Source: Thioalkalivibrio sulfidiphilus HL-EbGr7
Lineage (GTDB): Bacteria; Pseudomonadota; Gammaproteobacteria; Ectothiorhodospirales; Ectothiorhodospiraceae
Length of the DNA stretch: 64,000 nt
Assembly: GCF_000021985.1 (NCBI RefSeq)
Contig: NC_011901.1
Coordinates: forward strand, 1,488,001-1,552,000
Direction of reading: 5' to 3'
The position numbers were made by a program, and so were the translations under genes. Position 1 is the stretch's first letter. Each line of letters begins with the position of its first letter. This document shows positions 26,863-35,475 of the stretch, piece by piece. The notes beneath the pieces are model-generated. The model worked only from the letters and a program-made list of their open reading frames with translations, was not told the DNA's origin and ran no database searches.

Positions 26863-27594
26863 ATGATCGAATCCATCCTCCTCACCGCGGCCCGACTCTC
26901 CACCTTCAACGGACAGCAACTCCTCACCAATGCCAGCGGCTTTTTCTTTGCCCGTGACGAGCGGCTGTTCCTGGTCACCAGCCGTCACGTGATGCACGAT
27001 GAACCCAGTGGTCATGACCCGGATCGCATCGAGATCGAACTGCACATCGACGCGGACAACATGGCCCGTTCCACTGGCTTCTCCATGCTGCTCTATCGGG
27101 ATGGCGTGGCCCAGTGGCGCCAGGGCGTGGACGAAGCCGGCGAGATCGACGTGGCTGCCATCGAGATCGATCGGGCCGCGCTGCCCGATACGGTCATCTA
27201 CAATGCTTTCACCCCGGAGCACCTGCTGGGTGAGTTCGACCAGGTGGAAGTGGGGACCTCGCTGCTGGTGGTGGGTTTCCCCCTCGGGTTTCACGATACC
27301 CTGCACCACATGCCCGTAGTGCGCCAGGCGGCGGTGGCGTCCTCCTTCGGGCTGCGCTTCAAGGGGGAGGGCTATTTTCTGACCGATGCCCGGACCCACA
27401 GAGGTACCAGCGGGGCACCCGTGGTGATGCGTATCACGAACCCTTCCCGTGCCAACGAGGTGCTGCCCTGGATGCTGCTGGGCGTGCACTCGGCGCGGCT
27501 GGACGTGGGGACCCGGGACCTGATACTGGATGAGGCCCTGGGTCTCAACTGTGCCTGGTATGCGGATATCCTGATGACCTTGACTGAAAACTGA
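26863..27594 (+). CDS. Trypsin-like serine protease, cytoplasmic
   Basis: A 243-residue protein without signal peptide. The catalytic triad can be placed by pattern: His in LVTSRHVMHD (residues 40-46), Asp in EIDVAAIEID (about 93) and Ser in THRGTSGAPVV (about 183, GTSG for the usual GDSG). SGFFFARDERLFLVTSRHV is the typical strand before the His. No PDZ domain is present, unlike DegP. The cytoplasmic location and a GHKL ATPase 75 bp downstream in the same orientation suggest a two-gene module with an ATPase-gated protease. The ribosome-binding site is weak. Function is unknown. Confidence 0.85.
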   Translation: MIESILLTAARLSTFNGQQLLTNASGFFFARDERLFLVTSRHVMHDEPSGHDPDRIEIELHIDADNMARSTGFSMLLYRDGVAQWRQGVDEAGEIDVAAIEIDRAALPDTVIYNAFTPEHLLGEFDQVEVGTSLLVVGFPLGFHDTLHHMPVVRQAAVASSFGLRFKGEGYFLTDARTHRGTSGAPVVMRITNPSRANEVLPWMLLGVHSARLDVGTRDLILDEALGLNCAWYADILMTLTEN

Positions 27595-27669
27595 ACGCAG
27601 ACATTCCCATGCTGATGGTTGGAGCCTTGTCTCCATCGCAGCGTTGCGTTTCGCCAGGAGAAATGACTC

Positions 27670-29565
27670 ATGGCCATTAATGCAATTCCCGTGGATCAGC
27701 GGGTCATCGACATCGACTCGCGACGCTTTGCCTCCATCGAGAAGGCCCTGGTGGAGCTGGTCACCAACAGCGATGACAGCTATGCCCGCCTGGAGAGACG
27801 GGACAAGGATGTGAGCGGACGGATCCTGGTCCAGTACGAGCGCCACAAGCGGGGTGCCCTGCTGACGGTGGTGGACCAGGCGGAGGGCATGTCCTTCGAG
27901 CGGGCCTGCCTGATCCTGAGCTACGGCGGGGCGCACAGTTCCCTGGCCAACGGCCTGGCCGGCGGACGCGGCTATTTTGGTCGCGGCCTCAAGCAGGCCA
28001 TTTTCGGCCTGGGCTACGGATGGCTGGAGACGATCCATCATGGGAAGCTGTCGCGTATCGAACTGTTCCGTGCCGAGAATGGCGGTTACCTCTACGACGA
28101 CGGGGGTCATGATCGCCCAGCCACCGACAGGGACCGTGAACGCCTTGGCATTGCCGAGGACGGCACCCGGGTCGCCATCGTCATCGAAAATCCCCAGGTG
28201 AGCATCTCCCATTTCGGTTCCGTGGTGCACTCGCTGTCCAACAACATCTACCTGCGCGATGTGCTGATCCGGCGCTACGTGGAGGTGGCGCATCTCAATA
28301 ATGGCAAGGAGATCGAGCGCAGCGGCCGGGTGCAGTTCGAGGAGCCGCCGTCCGTGGTGCTGATCGGGCCCGAGATGCAGGGTCAGTTCCAGCACGAGAA
28401 GCACACCTATCCCTTCACCCTCACGCTCAAGCGCGCCCTCGATGTGGAACTCACACCTCGGGGCGACGAACGCACCAACGGGCTGGTGGTGCTTTCCGGT
28501 ATGGCGGTGCTGGACTGCCAGCTGTTCGATTACGAGAACCAGGTGGGCACCGAGTACCTGTTCGGCACGGTCCGCTGTCCGGCGCTGGTGGAGAAGCTGG
28601 GACAGGGCGTGGCCGTGATCAGCGACGAACGGGCCGGGCTGAACCCCAAGGACCCCTTCGTGGCGGCCTTCTACAAGGCGGTCAGCCGGATGATCGCGCC
28701 CTGCGTCATGGCGGAGCAGGAGAAACTGAGACACCTGGAGCGGGCCAGCACCTCCGGTCGGACCACCCACATGATCGAGCATCTCCTGGCGCGTATGAAT
28801 CGTGCGGCGATCCACGACCTTGGTATCACCGTGCCGCCATCCCCCGACCATCAGTTACACGATGTCGAGGAACCGGAACACCCGGCGGCACTTCGATTCA
28901 GCACACCCTTCTATTACCGCAAACCCGACCACCCGTTCCACGTGAGCCTGCTGGTGGATCCGGGCCAGCTTGCCGATGATGCGACACTGAGCATCGAGAC
29001 CACCCTGTCTGCCGGGCTGACCATGGACCCGGTGCCCGGAGCGCTTCCGGTCATCGTGTTGCGAGACAATCCGCGGTTGCAATGGACCGTGAGCGGTGCC
29101 TCACCCGGTGATCATGGCGAGATCGTCGTGCGTGCCGGCAACTACCTGGCCTGGTGCGAGATCGTCATCGCAGAACACGCCTCGGGACACAGCCATCACG
29201 CCAAGGGGCACGTGACCAGACGCCGTCTGCCCAGGGACCATGGCGAGGTCATGTTTACGGGCTACGAATTCCGTTATCTCGGCAAGGACATGGACAGGGC
29301 CGTGTACAGCCCGGAGGAACGCAAGATCCTCATCAACACGGCGGCGCCGACGGTGCAGCTGTACGTGGATGGCCGTGGCAACTTCCGGGATTCCGCCAGG
29401 CTATTGCTGGCGGAGCTGTTCATGGATGTGATTTCCGACGAGCTGGCGCGCTACAGGATCGCCAGGTCAGGGCAGAACAATGACGTGGATGCCTTTCATG
29501 CCGCCAAGCGGGAGATCATCCGCCGCTATGGCAGCGATATTCACCTGTCATTCCAGAGCGGGTGA
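27670..29565 (+). CDS. GHKL-family ATPase (Hsp90/MutL-like), unknown system
   Basis: 631 residues with AGGAG 9 nt before the ATG. The Bergerat-fold motifs are clear: N-box Glu/Asn/Asp in ALVELVTNSDDSYARL (residues 25-40), G1-like DQAEGM, then a glycine lid GGRGYFGRGLKQAIFGLGYG. The middle region resembles the transducer domain of Hsp90/MutL proteins. Residues about 390-510 are beta-rich with Asp/Pro turns and may be an immunoglobulin-like domain; the end is helical. It is neither HtpG, MutL nor a histidine kinase. It follows the trypsin-like protease gene and ends at a hairpin. A conflict or stress function is inference from the domain pairing. Confidence 0.85.
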   Translation: MAINAIPVDQRVIDIDSRRFASIEKALVELVTNSDDSYARLERRDKDVSGRILVQYERHKRGALLTVVDQAEGMSFERACLILSYGGAHSSLANGLAGGRGYFGRGLKQAIFGLGYGWLETIHHGKLSRIELFRAENGGYLYDDGGHDRPATDRDRERLGIAEDGTRVAIVIENPQVSISHFGSVVHSLSNNIYLRDVLIRRYVEVAHLNNGKEIERSGRVQFEEPPSVVLIGPEMQGQFQHEKHTYPFTLTLKRALDVELTPRGDERTNGLVVLSGMAVLDCQLFDYENQVGTEYLFGTVRCPALVEKLGQGVAVISDERAGLNPKDPFVAAFYKAVSRMIAPCVMAEQEKLRHLERASTSGRTTHMIEHLLARMNRAAIHDLGITVPPSPDHQLHDVEEPEHPAALRFSTPFYYRKPDHPFHVSLLVDPGQLADDATLSIETTLSAGLTMDPVPGALPVIVLRDNPRLQWTVSGASPGDHGEIVVRAGNYLAWCEIVIAEHASGHSHHAKGHVTRRRLPRDHGEVMFTGYEFRYLGKDMDRAVYSPEERKILINTAAPTVQLYVDGRGNFRDSARLLLAELFMDVISDELARYRIARSGQNNDVDAFHAAKREIIRRYGSDIHLSFQSG

Positions 29566-29580
29566 GGGCGGCGAATGAAA

Positions 29581-29611
29581 CGGGACACGGGGTTATAGGC
29601 CCCGTGCCCCG
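29581..29611. terminator. GC-rich hairpin between convergent genes
   Basis: CGGGACACGGGG and CCCCGTGCCCCG pair with one mismatch around TTATAGG. The T-tract is poor on both strands (GTTTCATT on minus). It lies 15 bp after the GHKL ATPase and 22 bp after the convergent barrel gene, so it may end both transcripts. Confidence 0.55.
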
Positions 29612-29632
29612 TCTGAGGTGTGGCGATGGGTG

Positions 29633-30271
29633 TCAGAAACGGTAGGTCACGCCAAGGCTCACCACCGGGTAGAGCTTGAAGTCGCTCAGTTCGTCCTTCA
29701 GGGACTGCTCTTCACGTCGCAGGTCATCCTCGAAGCCAGGGTCAGAGGTCCCCGGGCCGGTGGCTGAAAGCCGTACATCCGGAGAGCCGGTGAACATGAC
29801 GCCCGCATCCAGGGCGAAGGCAACACGGCCTCCCCGGACGGCGTTGCCGTAACCGATGCCCAGATAGGGGGCGGCATCGGTCCAGTCCACGGTGGCGTCC
29901 AGCCGCACGTCATAGGTGTCGTTGCCGATCTCCAGGTCGCCTGCGGCGCGACCCTTGAGCTCGTTGCCGTTGTAGAACAGGCCGGCGGTCATGCGGAAGC
30001 CGCCGCCACCGGGATGCCAGTCCAGCATCGCGGCGGCGCTCTGGAGGTGCAGGTCGCCCTTGTAGTCGATGCCTTCCTCCTCGAAATCGTAGCCGTATTT
30101 CAGGCCGTAGATACCGCCGCGCAGGTTCAGGGTCTCGGTCATGCCCAGCGTCGCCTCCAGACCCAGGCCGGTGGTGCCGACCTTGGCGCCGAGGGCGATG
30201 CCCTGGGCGGCGGCGACGCCGCTGACGCCGCTCAGAACCAGGGCCAAAGCAATTGCTGATCCAGGTTTCAC
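29633..30271 (-). CDS. Outer-membrane beta-barrel-like protein
   Basis: The GTG start at 30271 was preferred because AGGAG lies 7 nt upstream and a signal peptide (VKPGSAIALALVLSGVSGVAAAQ) begins there. The 212-residue protein shows alternating hydrophobic strands (LGLEATLGMTETLNLRGGIY, APYLGIGYGN) and ends in a terminal Phe (SLGVTYRF), the outer-membrane assembly signal. An acidic helical stretch (RREEQSLKDELSDF) precedes the last strand. It resembles small YfaZ-like or OmpW-like barrels, but no family is certain. Confidence 0.75.
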   Translation of the reverse strand: MKPGSAIALALVLSGVSGVAAAQGIALGAKVGTTGLGLEATLGMTETLNLRGGIYGLKYGYDFEEEGIDYKGDLHLQSAAAMLDWHPGGGGFRMTAGLFYNGNELKGRAAGDLEIGNDTYDVRLDATVDWTDAAPYLGIGYGNAVRGGRVAFALDAGVMFTGSPDVRLSATGPGTSDPGFEDDLRREEQSLKDELSDFKLYPVVSLGVTYRF

Positions 30272-30382
30272 GATAGAACTCCTGTGTGTATTGTTGGATG
30301 CCACCATTCTATGGAATTGCCCGTGGCTGGTGGCCCTGTTTCATCGGGCCAAACCCGCCGCTCAAGGAGGTTGAACACAGCG

Positions 30383-31129
30383 ATGACACAAGAACTCAAG
30401 ATGTACACGTCTCTGGCCCCCTACTGGTCATTGATCACGCCCGCGGAGGATTATTCGGAGGAGGCTGCGTTCTATGAACAGTTGCTGATCGAACACTGCC
30501 AGGGCGCGGCCCGCACCGTTCTGGAGCTGGGCTGTGGCGGTGGTAACAATGCGACCTATCTGAAGAAGCGGTTCGTGATGACGCTCACGGATCTCTCAAG
30601 TGAGATGCTCGCGGTGAGCCAGCGGCAGAACCCGGAATGCGAGCACCTGCAGGCAGACATGCGCACCCTGCGCCTTGGCAGGCAGTTCGACTGCGTGTTC
30701 GTGCAGGACGCGGTCTCCCACATGAACACCGAGGCGGATCTGCGCATGACCATGGAGACCGCCTTCCAGCATTGCCGCCCCGGCGGGGTCGCCCTGTTGA
30801 TGCCCGATGCCGTGCGCGAGCACTTCTGTCCATCCACCGAGTGCGATGGTCATGATGACGGGGTCCGCGGCCTGAGGTACCTGGAGTGGACCTGGGACCC
30901 TGATCCCGACGACAGCCAGTACACGGTGGACTTCGCCTATCTGCTCCGGGATGAGAACGGGGCCGTGACCACGCTCCATGATCGCTTCGTGCTCGGGCTG
31001 TTTTCCCGCCAGGAATGGCTGAGCTGGCTCGAGGCGGTGGGGTTTCAGGCCCATGCGGTGCCCATGGACATCGATGGCGTGGAGCCGGGCCGATACGAGG
31101 TCTTTGTGGCCAGGAGGCCTGTCTCCTGA
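30383..31129 (+). CDS. Class I SAM-dependent methyltransferase
   Basis: AAGGAGG at 30364 fixes ATG 30383. The 248-residue protein has SAM motif I (VLELGCGGGNNATYL), the acidic residue of motif II (LTDLSSEML), the QADMRTL segment and HCRPGGVALLM (motif IV/post-IV region). The substrate is not deducible. The Methyltransf_25/11-type fold often acts on small molecules. It stands alone between the barrel gene and a small hypothetical gene. Confidence 0.88.
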   Translation: MTQELKMYTSLAPYWSLITPAEDYSEEAAFYEQLLIEHCQGAARTVLELGCGGGNNATYLKKRFVMTLTDLSSEMLAVSQRQNPECEHLQADMRTLRLGRQFDCVFVQDAVSHMNTEADLRMTMETAFQHCRPGGVALLMPDAVREHFCPSTECDGHDDGVRGLRYLEWTWDPDPDDSQYTVDFAYLLRDENGAVTTLHDRFVLGLFSRQEWLSWLEAVGFQAHAVPMDIDGVEPGRYEVFVARRPVS

Positions 31130-31278
31130 CCGGGTGGTGAAACCTCGACCTGTTCAACCTGTCAGTTGATACACTGTGTCCAGCTGATTCGGACCCTGCA
31201 GCGCATTCCGAAAGCTGCTCACAGCCACGTCCTGTCTGCCCGTCCAGACGGCATGCTCACCCCAACTGAGGACATCCC

Positions 31279-31584
31279 ATGAAGGCACTGCTGATTACGC
31301 CCGAGAACCAGTCCATCGAGGAGATTCAGATCTCCGGCAAGGAGGACATCGTCCGGCTGGTGGGTTATGACACCCTGGAGTCCGACGAGGTGGGCGATCA
31401 GGGAGACCGGCTGTTTTTTGACGAGGAATGCTTCCTGCGCGCGACCCCTGGGCGGTTCCAGATCGACAGCCTGATCCCGGTGTCCGGCAAGGGCGTGGTG
31501 GTTGGCGTCGCGGATGACGGCGCGACCCTGAAGGATGTCAGCCTGGACTGCGATGGTCTGCGCAGCCGATTGAAGTTCCTCTAG
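31279..31584 (+). CDS. Small hypothetical protein, DUF3846-like
   Basis: A 101-residue acidic soluble protein. KALLITPENQSIEEIQI, GDRLFFDEECF and a beta-rich PVSGKGVVVGVADDG recall small DUF3846-type proteins, but the match is from memory and weak. It precedes the PAS-GGDEF gene by 34 bp in the same orientation, so the two may be co-transcribed. Confidence 0.6.
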   Translation: MKALLITPENQSIEEIQISGKEDIVRLVGYDTLESDEVGDQGDRLFFDEECFLRATPGRFQIDSLIPVSGKGVVVGVADDGATLKDVSLDCDGLRSRLKFL

Positions 31585-31618
31585 TCGACCTTTTCAGTGC
31601 CGCAGGACCGAGAAAGAC

Positions 31619-32563
31619 ATGAAAGACAAAACCAGTGAAGGCATGGACACCGACAGCGACGTCTACAGGACGCTGCTGGAATCCACCCGTGCAATCCCCT
31701 GGAAGATCGACTGGCAGACCATGCAGTTCGCCTACATCGGACCCCAGATCGAGGCCCTGCTCGGCTGGAGCCAGGACAGCTGGGTGAGCGTCGAGGACTG
31801 GGCGCAGCGCATGCACCCCGAGGATCGGGACAAGGTGGTCAATTTCTGCGTAAGCCAGTCCCGGGCCGGAACGGATCATGAGGCGGATTACCGGGCCCTG
31901 ACCGCCGATGGCCGTTACGTGTGGATCCGCGACGTGGTGCACGTGGTGCGCAACGAGGACGGCGAGGTGCAGGCCCTGGTGGGCTTCATGTTCGACATCA
32001 GCGAGCGCAAGAAGACCGAGCAGGAACTGGTCCGCCTGCAAAAGGAGCTGGAGGAGCTTTCCTTCAAGGACGGCCTGACCGGCCTGGCCAACCGGCGCAT
32101 GTTCGACTCGGTGCTGTCGCTCGAGTGGAGCAATGCCCGGCGCAACCACCAGCCGTTGTCCCTGATCCTGCTGGATATCGATTATTTCAAGCAGTACAAC
32201 GACTGTTACGGCCATCTGCAGGGTGACGATTGCCTGATGCGCGTTGCCCGGATCCTGGAGTCCGCCGCCACCCGCGCCCGGGACTTCATCGCCCGCTTCG
32301 GTGGCGAGGAGTTCGTGCTGATCCTGCCCGAGACCGATGCGCAGGCGGCGGAGAAGGTGGCCCAGCGTTGCCGTACCCTGATCCTGGATGCCGGGATTCC
32401 CCATGAGAGTTCCGAGTCCTTGCCGTTCCTGACCGCGAGCCTCGGAGTCAGCACCATCATCCCTTCCCATGGGGACGAGCCGGGCGAGTTCGTGGATGAG
32501 GTGGACAGGCTGCTGTACAAGGCCAAGCAGGAAGGCCGCAACCGGGTCGAGTCGCTCGTGTAG
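31619..32563 (+). CDS. PAS-domain diguanylate cyclase
   Basis: 314 residues without membrane segments. The N-terminal PAS/PAC module (residues 15-140) has FAYIGPQIEALLGWSQDSWV, DYRALTADGRYVWIRDV and ALVGFMFDISERKKTE, of the PAS_3 type. The GGDEF domain follows with DGLTGLANRR, LLDIDYFKQYND and active site GGEEF. The RARD just upstream is an I-site. It is a soluble cyclic di-GMP synthase with a probable small-ligand or redox sensor. Confidence 0.95.
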   Translation: MKDKTSEGMDTDSDVYRTLLESTRAIPWKIDWQTMQFAYIGPQIEALLGWSQDSWVSVEDWAQRMHPEDRDKVVNFCVSQSRAGTDHEADYRALTADGRYVWIRDVVHVVRNEDGEVQALVGFMFDISERKKTEQELVRLQKELEELSFKDGLTGLANRRMFDSVLSLEWSNARRNHQPLSLILLDIDYFKQYNDCYGHLQGDDCLMRVARILESAATRARDFIARFGGEEFVLILPETDAQAAEKVAQRCRTLILDAGIPHESSESLPFLTASLGVSTIIPSHGDEPGEFVDEVDRLLYKAKQEGRNRVESLV

Positions 32564-32928
32564 TGGCACGACTGCGGGGGCGCGGGGTCCTGTCCCCCAT
32601 CTCCTTACGCCATCGCTCGCGCGGGTACCATCCCCGGATGCGGGGCGTTTCTGGCGGCCTTTCGGGCCCGTAACGGGCCTCAGGACAGGCTCCGATCGCC
32701 CGTACCAGGCGCCGAAATCCCCCTCTATTCCATCGAAAACCTGCCGTTCATCGCGTTCCGGATACCGCTCATGCGGCTGGTGCCTCCATGGCCGATTTCC
32801 ACCGGTGACAGCGAATTCGTGCAGGAATAAAGTGTGACCAGCATCACATAAGTCGGGGTGGCGGACTCACTTAAGTCCCAGACACCCCGGCGACCCTCAC
32901 AACCTCTTTTCCCCAAGGTATTTGTGTC
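32564..32928 (+). other. Porin upstream region, no gene recognised
   Basis: 365 bp without a convincing gene. The left two thirds are GC-rich with several short hairpins (for example CGGCCTTTCGGGCCC near 32657). The right third holds the CRP-type palindrome and an inverted pair CGGGGTG/CACCCCG (32854-32889), probably forming the regulatory region and 5' leader of the porin operon. Confidence 0.6.
32833..32848. promoter_or_regulatory. Perfect CRP/Vfr-type binding palindrome
   Basis: TGTGACCAGCATCACA matches TGTGA-N6-TCACA exactly. It lies 81 bp upstream of the porin ATG. CRP-family activators bind this consensus. Which family member this organism uses cannot be seen here. Confidence 0.65.
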
Positions 32929-34059
32929 ATGAGAAGGAATGCGCTTGCACTGGGTGTGGCGCTGTCGCTGGCGAGTGCCGGACAGCAGGCCATGGCCATC
33001 GAAGATATCCGCATCAACGGCTTCCTCACGGCCGCCGCCACGCAGACGGACGCCGACAGCCCCTACAACATCGACCTGGCCTCCGATGCACTCCGGTTCG
33101 ATGGTCGTGACAACCGCCTGGGCCTGCAGATCGCCGCGGACATCAACGAGCGCATGAGCTTTACCATGCAGCTGCTGGCACGCGCCGTGCCGGACAACTT
33201 CAATGCCGAGGCCGACTGGGCCTTCGTGGGCTACAACGTCAGCGACGACCTGCAGGTGCGCGCCGGCAAGGTCAAGCTGCCCACCTTCCTGACCTCCGAC
33301 TACATCGAGGTCGGCTACGCCTATCCCTGGATCCGCCCCCCCCAGGAGGTGTACAGCCTGAGCCCGATCACCTCCCTGTCGGGCGTGGACGTGCTCTGGA
33401 CCGTGCCCGTCGGTAACAACCGGCTGCTGGTTCAGCCCTACTACGGCAACTCCAGCGGTACGGGCTTCGTGACGGGTATGCAGGCTGAAAGCGGTCCTCC
33501 GTTCCCAGAGGTCGGTACCGAGGTGAACTTTGAGGCCAAGCAGCTGGCCGGCATCAACTTGGCGCTGAGCACCGACATCGGAACCTTCCGCGTGGGCTAT
33601 CTGACCACCAAGGTGAGCTCAGCCTTTGAAGTGAATGGGAACAGATTGATCGATGACGACAAGGCCACCTTCATGAGCGTGGGCATGAATATCGATTGGA
33701 ACAACTTCGTGGGCTATGCGGAGTGGGCGGCTCGCGACCAGGACGGTGGTGCAGAGTTTGGCTTCCCGGACCAGAAGGCCTGGTACGTGACCGCCGGCTA
33801 CCGCATCGGGCCCTGGCTGCCGAGCATCACCTATGCGCAGCTCGAGGCCGGTTCGCCGGACAACGAATCGGTGAAGGCCTACACCCAGGAGCAGTCCTCG
33901 GTGACCCTGGGCGTGCGCTACGAACTGGCCGCCGGTGCGGCGTTGAAGTTCGAGGCCACCCGTGTCGAGCCCAAGAACGACAACATCGGCCTGTTCGACG
34001 GCCCGCTGGGCAGCAGCAACGCCAATGTCTACGGCCTTGCCCTCGACGTCGTGTTCTGA
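32929..34059 (+). CDS. Outer-membrane porin-like protein
   Basis: 376 residues with a signal peptide ending QQAMA and a gram-negative porin pattern: IRINGFLTAAATQTDADSP, RAGKVKLPTFLTSDYIEVGY (phosphate-selective porin-like), WYVTAGYRIG and a C-terminal aromatic (LALDVVF). Periodic amphipathic strands run through the whole length. It lies 12 bp upstream of a short PstS-like gene, a pairing seen in many gammaproteobacteria and suggesting uptake of an anion or organic acid. A CRP-type site lies upstream. Confidence 0.85.
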   Translation: MRRNALALGVALSLASAGQQAMAIEDIRINGFLTAAATQTDADSPYNIDLASDALRFDGRDNRLGLQIAADINERMSFTMQLLARAVPDNFNAEADWAFVGYNVSDDLQVRAGKVKLPTFLTSDYIEVGYAYPWIRPPQEVYSLSPITSLSGVDVLWTVPVGNNRLLVQPYYGNSSGTGFVTGMQAESGPPFPEVGTEVNFEAKQLAGINLALSTDIGTFRVGYLTTKVSSAFEVNGNRLIDDDKATFMSVGMNIDWNNFVGYAEWAARDQDGGAEFGFPDQKAWYVTAGYRIGPWLPSITYAQLEAGSPDNESVKAYTQEQSSVTLGVRYELAAGAALKFEATRVEPKNDNIGLFDGPLGSSNANVYGLALDVVF

Positions 34060-34071
34060 GGATCCGCATCC

Positions 34072-34500
34072 ATGAAATTCATCAAGAAAGCCGTCGCAGG
34101 CGGCCTCATCGGAGCGGCACTGTTCTGCAACGCGGCCCTGGCGGAACTGGCCATCATCGGCCATCCCGGCATCAGCCTGCGTGGCGTCACCCATGATGAA
34201 GTGAGCAAGGTCTATCTCGGCACGCTGAGCAGCCTGGAGGGCGTGAGCGTCAGGCCCGTCGACCAGGCCGTCGGTAGCCAGACCCGCAGCGAGTTCTACG
34301 GCAAGGTGGCTGGCATGGGCGAGGCACAGATTGCCCGTTACTGGTCGCAGCGCATGTTCAGCGGCAAGGGCAGGCCACCGCCGACGGTGGCGGATGATGC
34401 CGCCGTGAAGGACTGGGTCATCAGGACACCGGGCGGCATCGGTTACATCGATAGCAGTGCCGTGGACGGCAGCGTCAAGGTGCTGTCGATCGTTCCCTGA
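34072..34500 (+). CDS. Short periplasmic PstS-like substrate-binding protein
   Basis: A 142-residue protein with a signal peptide (GGLIGAALFCNAALA) and a single PstS-like lobe: VTHDEVSKVYLGTLSSLEG, VDQAVGSQTRSEFYGKV, YWSQRMFSGKGRPPPTVADD and TPGGIGYIDSSAVDGSVKVL. Full PstS proteins have two lobes and about 330 residues. These short forms are usually encoded beside porins or signalling proteins rather than transporters, as here, so a sensing role is possible. Confidence 0.85.
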   Translation: MKFIKKAVAGGLIGAALFCNAALAELAIIGHPGISLRGVTHDEVSKVYLGTLSSLEGVSVRPVDQAVGSQTRSEFYGKVAGMGEAQIARYWSQRMFSGKGRPPPTVADDAAVKDWVIRTPGGIGYIDSSAVDGSVKVLSIVP

Positions 34501-34682
34501 GCCGGTGTTGCAGTGCCGGTGAGGTGGGACGAACGCAGTAAGCAGGGATGACACGCGCCGGGTCGAGGCCGCACTCGTGTGGCTTCGACCCCGGCAGGGA
34601 AGGGCCGGTACGGTGCGGGGGTGCATGCGGCTGACCGCGTGCAATCTGTTCATCGGGTCGTGACATCTCGTGAGGTGGTCAA

Positions 34683-35432
34683 ATGTCGATGCGTTCACTG
34701 TTGATAGTACTGTTCATCCTGACCGGCTCCACCGGTCTGGCCAGTGCGTCCTGGGAGGGTGTTTTCAACTTCCAGCAGCGGCTCGCCCAACAGGGTAACC
34801 CCGAAGCCCAGTTCAGACTGGGTGACATGTACGAGCAGGGGCTGGGCGTGGCGCAGGATGAAGCCCAGGCACGCCACTGGTTTGAAAAGGCCAGTGAACA
34901 GGGCCATCCGGAGGCAAACGTCCGGCTGATGAAGCTCGAGGCCCGTCTGCTGGAAGCCCCCCAGGAGACGCAGGAACAGGTCCGCCGCGAAGAGGAGGCC
35001 CGCGAGCGTGCCCGGCAGGAGGCCGCCGCTCGAGAACAGGCCCAGCGTGAGGCCGAGGCGCAGGAGCGTGTTCAGCGTGAGGCACAGGTCCGTGAACAGG
35101 CCCGCCGTGAGGCGGAGGCCCGTGAACGTGCCCAGCGCGAGGCACAGGCCCGTGAACGTGCCGAGCGTGAGGCACAGGCCCGTGAACAGGCCCGTCGAGA
35201 TGCTGAAGCCCGGGAACAGGCACGCGCCGCAGCAGCCGCGACAGAGGCCCAGTCTGACGCTGCATCCAGCCTGCCTGTCCCGAACCAGGAACAGTCCACA
35301 TGGAGTCTCGATGACCCGGAACCGGGCCAGGTGGCGGAAGCAGCCGGGGATCGCCAGGAGAGGGGCTTCTCCACAGATCCCTGCGCCAGCCCTGCCGCCC
35401 GTTTCACCTCCACCTGTCGAGACCGCAGATAA
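34683..35432 (+). CDS. Sel1-repeat protein with decapeptide-repeat helix
   Basis: 249 residues with a signal peptide (LLIVLFILTGSTGLASA). Residues about 37-80 hold one to two Sel1 repeats (PEAQFRLGDMYEQGLGVAQD, ARHWFEKASEQGHPEA). Residues 102-181 are eight tandem copies of a 10-residue unit close to REAQAREQAR, predicted to form a long charged single helix or coiled coil. The C-terminal tail is disordered and has two cysteines. It precedes a second Sel1 protein by 43 bp. Possible roles are in envelope assembly or stalk-like spacing. Confidence 0.75.
   Translation: MSMRSLLIVLFILTGSTGLASASWEGVFNFQQRLAQQGNPEAQFRLGDMYEQGLGVAQDEAQARHWFEKASEQGHPEANVRLMKLEARLLEAPQETQEQVRREEEARERARQEAAAREQAQREAEAQERVQREAQVREQARREAEARERAQREAQARERAEREAQAREQARRDAEAREQARAAAAATEAQSDAASSLPVPNQEQSTWSLDDPEPGQVAEAAGDRQERGFSTDPCASPAARFTSTCRDRR
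34986..35225 (+). repeat. 30-bp tandem repeat inside the Sel1 gene
   Basis: Eight in-frame 30-bp units encode REEEARERAR, QEAAAREQAQ, REAEAQERVQ, REAQVREQAR, REAEARERAQ, REAQARERAE, REAQAREQAR and RDAEAREQAR. Central units are nearly identical at DNA level, so copy number could vary between strains by slippage. Confidence 0.9.
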
Positions 35433-35475
35433 CCGAAATCCCCCGTCCGTGGTGGCGGGGGAGGGCACTTAACGG

